From NCBI GenBank assembly GCA_006384855.1, contig VCJN01001070.1, forward strand, positions 62,001 through 126,000: a DNA stretch of 64,000 bases. The letters run 5' to 3'. Positions within the stretch are counted from its first letter, which is position 1, and each line of letters begins with the position of its first letter. This stretch comes from Tetraselmis striata (taxonomy: Eukaryota; Chlorophyta; Chlorodendrophyceae; Chlorodendrales; Chlorodendraceae). Positions 22,432 to 31,698 of this stretch are shown here, in pieces. Made by a program: the position numbers and the translations under genes. The notes beneath the pieces are model-generated. The model saw only the letters and a program-made list of their open reading frames with translations. It was not told the origin of the DNA and ran no database searches.

Positions 22432-25400
22432 TCAGCGCGCGCGGTCCTGTCTCAGCTGCAGCCACAGCAGCGCGGACGCCAGGTTGGCGAGCGAGTGTGC
22501 CAGCATGGGGGAGGTGACGTCCTGGGGGTTGGTGGGGGGCACAGGGTGGGCGGCCGGGAGGTGGCGGCATGGGGTGGGGACAGTCAGCATGCCAGTGCTT
22601 GCAGTGTTGCGCGCTGGTCAGGGTAATGCGCAAGGGTAACAGTGTAACCCCCTTGTCCCCCCCTTCCGCGTCGGGGTTTGCACTGATGGCAAGATGACCG
22701 GAATGCGGAGTTCCACCTGCACATGGAAAGGGGACACAGCAGGGGGGGGGGGGGGGGGGCGGGCGCTCGCCTCGGTGTAGAGGAACAGCGCCCCGTAGAG
22801 CGAGCCCACAGCCGCCGCCCATGCAGAAAACGCCCAGTTGCGGCCTCCGGTGTTGTGCAGAACCCCGAACACAGCGCCGGCGAGCAGCGCGCCGCGCCTG
22901 CCGGCCGGCACACCTTTTGTCAGTGCCTCCGCTGCGTTTGAGGCCTTCAGGTACGAGTAAACAATCAGTAGCTGCGTGCGATCCCAGATTAACCCTACAC
23001 GTTTTAAATCGCATGGAGGGTAATCAATCCCCCGCGCCGACGGACGCCGATGATCACTGGCGCTGTTGGGATGCCCTCTGCACCCCCTCAAGCAGATCGC
23101 TCCATCAGTAGAGGCAGCACGATTGCGTACAGAGCGAAGCACCAATCTGCGGGTGGTTGTTCGGATGGGTCGGAAGGGGGGGGGGGGGGGGAGGGTGGCA
23201 CCAGTCTGGCAGCAGGGCGGGGATGAGCGCGCCGCGGAAGAGCGACTCCTCTGCGATGCCCGGCAGGAAGGCCACCAGCGCCAGGTCCGCCGGCTGCAGC
23301 TGCGGCAGCACCTATGGCACACCGGGTAGCCAGGCCGTAGCAGCAGTCAGGGGGCCCAGCGCCAACCAGCGCGGCGCATTCTGGCCACCACCATCAGGGG
23401 AGTGTGATTATAAACAGCGGCTACAAACAGCCATCACGCAGGCATCCTAAAAAGTTTGATTGCCCTTCGTGTGTGGCTGCAATCGAAGTGCTACCGCACA
23501 CACACACGAATTGGGTCGGCAGTGCGGGTCCAGAAATAAACCAAATGTATCGCAGCATTGAGCCAGAATATTCACGCAACTTTTGCGGCGTATTCTGTCA
23601 TACTTCAAGATGAATTTAGTCTCCCCCCCCCCCCCCCCCCCTTTCCTTTCATAACAACTACTACATATCGCAGAGTAACCCAGAGTGTGGTTGTGGTGTG
23701 CCGCGTTGCTCCAGGATACATAAATATTCCGATTAACAGTGCTTTATTCTAATAGAATACAACATACTTTTCCTCTCTACGGGGGAGAGAAGGTGAGAGG
23801 AGAGGGGGGGGGGGGGGGGGGGGGGCGTTAAACACTACTTATTGACGATCAGTATGGGTGTAGACGCGGTTGTAAGAACACTGCAAATAGGAACTTGCCC
23901 TGACTGCCAGAGGTCGCATACAGAAAAAACGATGGCGGAATCTGAGCAAAGCCAGTCGTAGGTTGCTAGAAAGCAGGCCCAGTTTGAGGACCACCATGAT
24001 GGTTCTTACAGGTGCGCCGGCACTCTTAAGCGTGTAGAAGGAACTGAAGCGAAGGGTTCCACCGCACCTGGCCGTTTGATCTGTCTGTGGCTTCGGCAAA
24101 CTCCGGCCAGACCTGCGCAGCCGGACGGGAGCGGAGCAGGGAAGCGCGCCGCGGGTGGCGGCACCGGTCAGAGGCGCGTGGGCGGCAGTTGCGGGGCAGC
24201 TGGCTGCGCATGGCATGGGATGGCGCAGCCGACCTGCAGCAGTGCGGTCCGGGCGCCCGTCACGGCGGCGGCGGTGGCGATGGCCGCGGCGACGTGCTCC
24301 GGGTTTATAGAGGACGGCACTGCTTTATGGAGGAGCGATGCGAACCGCCAGGAGTTCCAGGAGGGGGGAAAAGCGGGGGGGGGGGGGGGGGGGGGGGTGA
24401 GAGTGAGTGCCATTGTCCAGGGCGCTGCACGTGGACTTAACAGTGGGTCATAGAGGATGGGGCATCTGGGCTGCCTGGCGGCGCTGGCCCCCTCCAGGGT
24501 CCAACAGGACAGAGCCCCTGATAAAGCTGATGCTCAAGCTGCCCACATACCTGGGGGGGATTCGTTCCGGCCTTATTGCGTATGTGCTAATGTGTGTGTG
24601 TGTGTGTGCCGCAAATGGGACGGGCGAGGGGGGAAGGAAGGGCGGGAGAGGGGGGTGTACGCTGCAGCAGCCGCTCCACGTCCTCCGCGTTGGTGCCCAG
24701 CATGCGGGGGCCTGATGCGGCCGCGATCTGCCGCAGCACCAGGCTGCCCGCAAACATGGCGCCGCTCACACGCGTGCATGCGCCCAGCACCTGCGCCGCC
24801 CAGCCCAGCGCGGCCACCTGTCAGCGCCACTACAGTGCAAGATGACTCCTGTTGCTGCAAGTATTTACCCTTTCGCAGCCGAGTCGCAGTACCCATGCTG
24901 CAGTACCAAGTACTATAGACAAGAGCAATGTTTTTAGTGCTGCAGCATTAATTCATATTACTATAGCAATTCAAAACCAACTGGAATACTGATTATTAGT
25001 TAATGGGGCTGGTAACAGCGGTGATCATCATTCTTTAGGGACCCTGGGAGGCGTCGTCGCATGCCAGGGATGTATGCGCGCAAAAGTGAACCCCCCCCCC
25101 CCCCCCCCTCCCCCCACACACCCCTCCAACCCCGTTGCAGTCACTCTTAGCCTGCAGGCTGAGCCAACAGTGATGAAGTGTAGCTACGGGTACGGGTGCG
25201 GGGAGGAGGTTGCCTGTTCCCTCGTCACTTCCGGCAACCCCTCAGCAGTCTCGGTTCCTGCGGGGTCCACTGCTTGCGGTTTGCCGCCGTCCTGCCAGCG
25301 CATGAGCGGGCCCAATCAGCCATCAGGCCGGGGGAGGGAGAGAGGGGGGAGGAGGGGGGGGGGGGGGGGGGGGGGGGGTGGGGGCACCGTGCTCGCACCT

Positions 25401-25786
25401 GCTGCCCATTTGCATCCGCGCTGCTATGCGCCTGGGGCTCACCCCCACCCCCTCCTTTGCCCCCCGCCACAGCCCCCTCGTCCTGTCTGTGCCGCCCCTT
25501 CATCGCAGCCTTTCCGGAATTACTTCGCTTCTTCTTCGCACATGGAATCACCAGCCTCCGCCCAGCCTGCGCCCACAGAGCCGCACCGACGCGCTGGTCA
25601 GAGCCCAAGCCGCGGTGGCTCTGCCATCGCGCGCAGCACATATGGGGATACGCCGAAGTTAGGGACACGCCGAGGGCAGCGACGCGGAGGTCTGTAGCGA
25701 ACTACCTGTAGGGAGGGGCTGCCGCGGTGCCCGCGATCGGCGACTCGCCCGCCTGGTCCGCATGCCGTCAGGGCTGACGCGGCCAT
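22432..25786 (-). CDS. CPBP-family intramembrane protease, plastid type
   Basis: The - strand exons with secure borders are 25786-25706 (start ATG), 24112-24068, 23311-23202, 22897-22771 and 22521-22432 (TGA). Further exons begin at 25620 and 24817 and end at 24234 with one unsure border each. The joined product carries the CPBP (Abi/CAAX protease-like) motifs: EE-x3-R in AFLPGIAEESLFRGALIP, FGVLHNTGG with the second-motif His, and the last-motif His in SPMLAHSLANLASALLW. The segment VWPEFAEATDRSNGQ followed by VLPQLQPADLALVAFLPGI is the arrangement seen in plant chloroplast members. The N-terminus is rich in Ala, Gly, Arg and Ser, consistent with a transit peptide. These are multi-pass glutamic endopeptidases or scaffold proteins of plastid membranes. 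The last intron uses GC-AG. Confidence 0.75.
22742..22759 (+). repeat. G18 homopolymer
   Basis: In the last CPBP intron; on the coding strand it is a C run soon after the GC donor. Confidence 0.9.
23176..23191 (+). repeat. G16 homopolymer
   Basis: In the CPBP intron downstream of exon 23311-23202; a C run on the coding strand. Confidence 0.9.
23623..23641 (+). repeat. C19 homopolymer
   Basis: In the long CPBP intron between exons 24112-24068 and 23311-23202. Confidence 0.9.
23804..23825 (+). repeat. G22 homopolymer
   Basis: In the same CPBP intron as the C19 run, 160 bases away and of opposite base, so the transcript could pair the two. Confidence 0.9.
24375..24397 (+). repeat. G23 homopolymer
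   Basis: On the CPBP coding strand it is a C run followed by CTTTTCCCCCCTCCTG, upstream of the exon ending at 24234. Confidence 0.9.
25091..25108 (+). repeat. C18 homopolymer
   Basis: In a 5' intron of the CPBP gene (G run on the coding strand). Confidence 0.9.
25354..25378 (+). repeat. G25 homopolymer
   Basis: Near the 3' border of the second CPBP exon or in the following intron (C run on the coding strand). Confidence 0.9.
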
Positions 25787-26097
25787 CGTCGCTGGCCCGT
25801 CGGCTGGAAGGTAGCGGGAGCGAGCTCCCGAGCTGCTCCGAATCAAAGGTGTGTCGGGTGGTATAGGTCCTACGCGCTGCTGCATTCAAGGGCAGGACTG
25901 TGCCGATACCTAGCAGTACCAGGTGAGGGGTTACCCCTCACCTGGCAGCACGCTTCCTGACCAGGGCTTGTGTGTGCCTGTATTTCATCCGTGCACGTGC
26001 TACGAGTACGGGTGACGCGGATTGTGAGTGATTTCCTGCTGCTGATCGCTTTTTGCTGCCGATAGCTCCTGTAAGGATAGATTAACGACCTGCAATA

Positions 26098-28212
26098 ATG
26101 ATCAAAACGTGTTTATGGGGTTTCCTAACGGACTATAGCTGTCCTAGTGCGACCCGTAGTCTCAGTGGTTTCAAGCGGTTACCATCGGGTTTTGGTACGG
26201 GCTGCCCCATCGCCCGCGAGCCCTGCGCTCCCGGCCGGGGAGCCACTTAAGACAGCCACCAGCACCTCGTCTGCCATCTTCCAGCTCGCTGCCTTCGGCA
26301 GCGGCTTCGAGTACTTGTGCGCGCGATCGAGGGTCACTGAGGCTGAACAAGTCCGCACCGAGGTTAATCCACCCGGTAGTGAGTCGTCGTGCCACGCACA
26401 TGCGTTACAACATCAGGCAGCGACAGACAGCCACTCGGTAGTGTGGTTTTCCCTACTCGTGCGCCCGAGGTCGTTTTCCGTTTTTTCCATGGCTTTGCAG
26501 CTGTGACGTTTTCGGGTGGCGATGCGCACGGCAAGGAATTGGAGCTGGGGGGTCCCCGTTGGGGGGGTTTAAACCTCATCACCCGAAGTCGAGTCGCAAT
26601 ACAAGCCTTCGGGGCTCCCGCAGTGGAGCGCCCTACCTCTCGCAGTAGTCAACTCTTGAGGTTTAGGTGAGGTGGACGCGCTCGCTCGGCACCATGGCCG
26701 CTGCTCGTCACGGTTGTCAACGACGACAACTACTCCCACCGCAAAAAATCGGCGCGGACGGAGGAGGACGTCCGTGTTGTCGGGGCGACCACTTGTTGTC
26801 CCGCAAGACACTGCAACCCAGTCCGCGTGTCCTCGCAGCAGGGCGCCGCCGTGGCATCAACGGTCGTTACATGCTGTGGTTTTCCGGAATTTCTTGCGTA
26901 ATTGGCATGTTACAGGGGTGGCGCCGCTCATGCGCCGGTGTTTTGAGAGGGCTCGTTGCCCTCGCCCCAATGAAGCTTCAACAACGTTTGCTGTGGTCGC
27001 AGTGGGAGGCGTTTGTGCGGCCCGTGCCGATGCGTCTCCGACGTCTCCTACTCCAACGTCGTCGTCACAAGGACCACGACAACCTGCACATGCCCGCCGG
27101 GGGGCAGTTCTACCACCTGGCGTGCCTGGCGTCTCGTGGTGTACGTAACTACCCTTGGCCAACTCTGGGTTTGGGACTTGGGCGGCCGTCGCTAGTGCAG
27201 CAGCAGCGGCTGCCTCGTCGTCACCCTCGCCCCGACATCATTGGCATCGTTACGGGCCGGCACAGGCTACAAGGGCCTCTACGCCGGCCAACCCGCTTCC
27301 AACGTCACGGCAACGCATCTGTGACAACACGATATGCCCGCCGGGGGACAGCTCCGCCACCTAACGCGACTTGTACGTTTCGTGGCATCATCCTAAGCCT
27401 GCGCTTTGTGGAGTGGTCAGCAGCCGTCGCTGGTGCAGCAACGGCGGCCGGCTCACCGCTCTCCGCGAAGAAAGACCCACGGCGACAGCTAACCGAGTCG
27501 GCGGGTTTTCTGCGACGTCGCTGACAACCGACCCCGACACACCTGAGCCGGTACGGCACGACCACACAGGGTCCCACATTCTTGCGCCCCTCAGCGTTGT
27601 GCGTTTCACACGCCGCTCTTCGCGCAAGGGGGCGAAACAACCACCGCTGGTGATGACAGCAGCAGTACATCGCTGTCATCGCGAGTTGTTGCGTGTCCAC
27701 CCCTCGTAACGTGCATCATTCGCCACTACAGGTACATGGTACGAGTTACCATCGCGTCGGGTACAGTGCACCAGTACTTCACCTGACTGTACTCGGCGCG
27801 CTCGCGCGCTCGTGCGCGCAGCTGTACTCGTCCTACTCGTGCCGGTGCCGCTGCTTTGCTGGGCGCTCGTCGCCAACTTGGCCTTTGCTACCCCTGTTGC
27901 TTCTATCGGCATGCAGTTCCGGCTCGTGCCGCACGCTACCGCCATGGCGCGCAACCAATGCTATAGGGCGCCGTCGGGAGACGGCGCCTTAATTCCGCGA
28001 AACGTCCGGCCTATGTCATGCCGGCGTCAACATCTCCCGCCCGCGTCTGATGCGCCTGCGCCTCGATCGAGGTCCTCTTGGCGCGAGACCCCTCTGCAAC
28101 TCAAGACATCTTCCGCCTTCGTCTGGTCGGCACGCCTGCCGATTGTCCACGCTCGCAGTCGTAAACGAACCGCGTGTAAACTGGCAAAACCAGTCTCGAA
28201 TGCATGATTGAA
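26098..28212 (+). repeat. unclassified repeat unit, long form
   Basis: The head (26098-26303) is about 95% identical to 28213-28420. The tail (28184-28212, GGCAAAACCAG then CTCGAATGCATGATTGAAA) is matched by 28540-28570. The GC-rich body holds an open + strand frame 26667-27524 with no recognised domain and internal imperfect duplications (ATGCCCGCCGGGGG at about 27088 and 27334; GCCGTCGCT(A/G)GTGCAGCA at about 27185 and 27425). No TIR, LTR ends or transposase were found. Confidence 0.6.
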
Positions 28213-28571
28213 ATGATCTAAACATGTTTATGGGGTTTCCTAACGGACTATAGCTGTCCTAGTGCGACCCGTACGGTCTCAGTGGTTTCAAGCGGTTACC
28301 ATCGGGTTTTGGTACGGGCTGCCCCATCGCCCGCGAGCCCTTGGCTCCCGGCCGGGGAGCCACTTAGGACAGCCACCAGCAGCTCGTCTGCCATCTTCAA
28401 GCTCGCTGCCTTCGGCAGCGCCCTCCCGTTGTCCGCCTCCGCCCTGCGGGCTCCTCCTCCGACATTCCCTCCCCTTTCGCTGAACCTTCCTAGCCATAAA
28501 ATGGCGCTTTTCCGTGTAAAACAGCCTCCGCACCCTTTTTGGCAAAACCAGACTCGAATGCATGATTGAAA
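28213..28571 (+). repeat. unclassified repeat unit, short form
   Basis: It begins immediately after the tail of the long unit, with the same head and the same tail but only about 120 bases between them. It looks like an internal-deletion derivative in tandem with the long form. The copia element lies 33 bases downstream. Confidence 0.6.
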
Positions 28572-28598
28572 CTACAATATACGGTTTGTACCTGTATG

Positions 28599-28603
28599 CA
28601 GTG
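28599..28603 (+). other. target site duplication of the copia element (left)
   Basis: CAGTG directly before the left LTR; the same five bases follow the right LTR at 41910-41914. Confidence 0.9.
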
Positions 28604-28928
28604 TGACAAAGGGATGGCTCAGGAACTGGAAGCAGAGAAGGAAGGAATGATTACAGTTCCGGAATTCCGGGCTATATATATGTATGGTCGTGCGGCTGAA
28701 CGGTCACACCTCGGTCAGCCTCGCACGCACTCTTGATGGATACGGGTAGTTAGCCGGTATCTCTAGGGTCTCTAAGTGAAACTACTAGAACTGCTAAGCG
28801 TTGCCCTTGTATAGGGGAGGGGAACCGCCGGGTCGCCGAACGGTCACCTGACATGGTGACGATGGTGATTTAACTGTCGGGTGTAGGGTTTGACAAAGCA
28901 TGGCTAGCCAGGGCCTGACTAGCCAACA
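28604..28928 (-). repeat. copia 3' LTR
   Basis: 325 bp, TG...CA. It differs from the 5' LTR at three sites (near 28791, 28848 and 28916), two of them C here versus T there. Confidence 0.95.
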
Positions 28929-28935
28929 CCCCCCC
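28929..28935 (-). other. polypurine tract of the copia element
   Basis: On the - strand a run of seven G directly abuts the 3' LTR (GTGGGGGGG then TGTTGG), the usual plus-strand primer position. Confidence 0.7.
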
Positions 28936-29001
28936 ACAAACCAAACACCTGTGGAAGGGGCTTGATGGTGGAGAACACACGGGGTGAAAACGAAATAGCG
29001 T

Positions 29002-31698
29002 CTAGGGGAGTTGGGGACGGGCACGGTGGTCACGCATGAAGCGGGCCCGCAACTGGGAGAATCTTGGGTTTGGAATAGCCTTGGTGAACATATCGGCAAG
29101 ATTGTCTGCAGACTGGACATACTCCACGTGAATGGCTCCAGACGCGACCAATTCACGAACGTAGTGATATCGGATGTCGACATGTCGCAACTTCCGGCCC
29201 ACAGAAAGTTGACGCAGGTTGCAAAGTGAGCCTTCATTGTCGGACTGGAGAGTGACGGGATGGTCCTTCAAGGCAGTCGGTCCGAGAACCTCGCACAAAA
29301 ACTGGCGAGAGAACATAATGACGCGTCCAGCTTCAGACGCGGAGACATATTCTGCTTCGCATGAAGAGAGAGCGGTAGTGACTTGCTTGTGGGAGCCCCA
29401 ACAGAAAGCGGACCCAGAGAGACAACCGACATGGCCGGATGTGGAGCGTCGGTCGTCGGCATCCCCTGCCCAGTCGGAGTCAACTGCGAACAATGGGACG
29501 AAGGACTGGGCTGTGGTCTGGGTATAGTGTAGACCAAGGGTAGCGGAACCGGCGAGGTAGCGAAGCACGCCCTTAGCTGCCAGCGAATGCTGGTCTGTGG
29601 GTTTGTGATTGTAAGAACAAAGCTTGGTGACTATCGCAGTGATGTCCGGGCGGGTACAGACAGAGAGCCACAGAAGGCTGCCCACCAGTTGCTTGTATAG
29701 AGACACTTGATCGGCTGGTAGGAGAGTGCCTGCAGTGGCTGAGAGACGGGTGTCCACGCGACACGGTAGGCTCTGCGGGTTGCAGTCTGTCATGCCGAAG
29801 GTGGCAAGGACATCGTGAATGTATTTAGTTTGATGAAGGATAACGGACCCGTCATCGTCGTCCCAGTCGAGGCCCATCCCCATGAGCCAGGTGCAAAGGC
29901 CAGCGTCGGTGCAGTCGAACTCGGCCAGCAAACGAGTCTTGAATGCCGGGTACCACGCGGGATCCGCGGCCTCGAGGATGATGATGTCATCAACGTAGAT
30001 TGCAACAGCTGCGAAGTCCCCGTCGGTGCCAACGAGTTGTACATACACACACCCATCCGATGTGCACTGTCGAAAGTTATTGCGCTTGAGATAGTTGTCG
30101 AGCTCTGTGAACCAAAGGCCGGGTGACTGGCGGAGGCCGTAGAGAGCGCGGAGGAGTCGACCCACCATAGGTTCGCCACTCTCAGAAAATTCCTCCATGC
30201 CGCGGGGAAGTTTTATGTAAATTTCCTCAGTGACCTTGGCATTGAGAAACGCAGTGGTGACGTCCATGTTGTAGATGCGACGACGAAGGTAAACAGCCAG
30301 GGCGAGCAGTATGCGGATGGAGACAAAAGAGACCACGGGCGCATACAGCTTGGTGCTGTCAAAGTCGATGCCGGGGCGTTGGTGGTTGCCCAAAACTACG
30401 AAACGAGCCTTGCGCTTGTCAACATACCCATTCTTTAAGAATTTAGTCCGAAAGGCATACCGGGTGCCGAGCGCCTTATGCCCAGCGGGGAGTGGACACA
30501 CTTTCCACGTCTGTTTAGCGAGAAGGGCAGTATTTTCTGCCGCAACGGCAGCCTGCCACTCCACAGCGTAGGGGGAGCGCATGGCTTCGTCATAAGTGAG
30601 CGGGTCAGGAGGTAGATCTCCACCAGGGGAATGGCGAGGTGCTGAGGCTGCAAGGCAAAAGCCGGAGGTAGGAGCTGGAGAACGGGGGTGAAATTCCCGG
30701 CCCGCGGTGTCAGGTCGAGGTATCGCGCACGCCAAGAGGGCGGTTGGCACACCGGCGTCGCACGGGATGTCGTGCTGAGAGAGGGTGGAGGGAAGCGAAA
30801 CTGAGTCCACGACTGCAGCCGGGGCAGCCGGGCATGAGGACTTGGTGGTCCCATAGTAGACATAGGAATCATCGGTGGTGCTGGAGCGGATACGAGTGCT
30901 GCGACGCAGTGGCGGGGAAGATGGCAGTGGTGGCAGCTGGCGGACGTCCACGGTAGCGTTGTCGGCGCCGTCGCTAGAGGAAGAATCAGCCACAGCGTGG
31001 GGGCTGACGTTGGACGGGGTAGTGGGAGGCAGGGAAGAACCACGTTGCAGGGGCGACGTGGGGGTCTCCGCAGAGAGGAGAGTTGACGAAGGTGAGGCCA
31101 GTGAGGAGGGCAGCTGGGGAAGAACCGGCTGCGGTGCGGGGGTGTGGTCGTCGTTGTCCACGGAGCGGGGAGGCGGAGAGGCAGGCGATATTGCAGGGTC
31201 CACAGATGGGTGTATGATGCCGGTGGAAATGTATGTGGGAGGTTGCGCATGGTCATCGTCGTCATCAACAGAGAGCGCTGGCGACTGAGGGTATAGCGTC
31301 GCCGCCTCACTTGGTGACTCCAACAAGGGTTCGCTAGAAAAGGACTGGGAACCGAATGGAAAGGTGTGGCCTTGCCTCCAGCTCTCGCAGAACACCGCAC
31401 TACGCGTTACCGAGATCGCGCCGGTGGTTGGGTTATACACCTGCCAGCCAGGAGAATTAGGCGACTGACCCACGTATATGCCCTTCCATGCGGCCACGTC
31501 CGCCTTTCGGCGAAGCGTACGGTCGAGGTGCACGTAGGCCGGGCAGCCGAAGACCCGCAGGCCGGAGAGGTCTACCTCTTGACCAGCAGCGAGCAACGGG
31601 ACATTTGCGGGTCCTGCGCTCCACTTGCGATTAATGATGTAGACTGCATGGTACCAAGAGAGCTCCCAGAAACTAAGGGGTAGGCCGGCATAGAGCAG
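29002..31698 (-). CDS. copia Pol, C-terminal part: integrase end, reverse transcriptase, RNase H
   Basis: In the same frame as the upstream Pol segment and separated from it only by TAA at 31699-31701. It begins with the rest of the integrase (LPLSFWELSWYHAVYIINR, then GLRVFGCPAYVH) and a long Ser/Pro/Thr-rich linker. The reverse transcriptase has MDVTTAFLNA, the YGLRQSPGLW motif and catalytic YVDDI at 29983-29997. RNase H follows, with DSDWAGD, SSCEAEY, SDNEGSL and the terminal ADMFTKAIP. The frame is otherwise open to TAG near 29002. Length and order fit an intact copia Pol end. Translation from 31698 would need readthrough or a functional source element. Confidence 0.9.
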   Translation of the reverse strand: MLYAGLPLSFWELSWYHAVYIINRKWSAGPANVPLLAAGQEVDLSGLRVFGCPAYVHLDRTLRRKADVAAWKGIYVGQSPNSPGWQVYNPTTGAISVTRSAVFCESWRQGHTFPFGSQSFSSEPLLESPSEAATLYPQSPALSVDDDDDHAQPPTYISTGIIHPSVDPAISPASPPPRSVDNDDHTPAPQPVLPQLPSSLASPSSTLLSAETPTSPLQRGSSLPPTTPSNVSPHAVADSSSSDGADNATVDVRQLPPLPSSPPLRRSTRIRSSTTDDSYVYYGTTKSSCPAAPAAVVDSVSLPSTLSQHDIPCDAGVPTALLACAIPRPDTAGREFHPRSPAPTSGFCLAASAPRHSPGGDLPPDPLTYDEAMRSPYAVEWQAAVAAENTALLAKQTWKVCPLPAGHKALGTRYAFRTKFLKNGYVDKRKARFVVLGNHQRPGIDFDSTKLYAPVVSFVSIRILLALAVYLRRRIYNMDVTTAFLNAKVTEEIYIKLPRGMEEFSESGEPMVGRLLRALYGLRQSPGLWFTELDNYLKRNNFRQCTSDGCVYVQLVGTDGDFAAVAIYVDDIIILEAADPAWYPAFKTRLLAEFDCTDAGLCTWLMGMGLDWDDDDGSVILHQTKYIHDVLATFGMTDCNPQSLPCRVDTRLSATAGTLLPADQVSLYKQLVGSLLWLSVCTRPDITAIVTKLCSYNHKPTDQHSLAAKGVLRYLAGSATLGLHYTQTTAQSFVPLFAVDSDWAGDADDRRSTSGHVGCLSGSAFCWGSHKQVTTALSSCEAEYVSASEAGRVIMFSRQFLCEVLGPTALKDHPVTLQSDNEGSLCNLRQLSVGRKLRHVDIRYHYVRELVASGAIHVEYVQSADNLADMFTKAIPNPRFSQLRARFMRDHRARPQLP

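Noticed and set aside
26667-27524. 285-codon ORF as a real gene
   Set aside because: Composition follows local GC bias, alternative frames are equally open, and no motif was recognised.
26098-28420. The 206-base direct repeats as LTRs of a 2.3-kb retrotransposon
   Set aside because: Ends are not TG...CA, no target duplication, PBS or PPT is present, and a separate tail repeat follows each body, so a tandem unit model fits better.
30435-31400. 321-codon - strand ORF overlapping copia Pol
   Set aside because: Out of frame with Pol in its Pro/Ser-rich linker; a compositional shadow.
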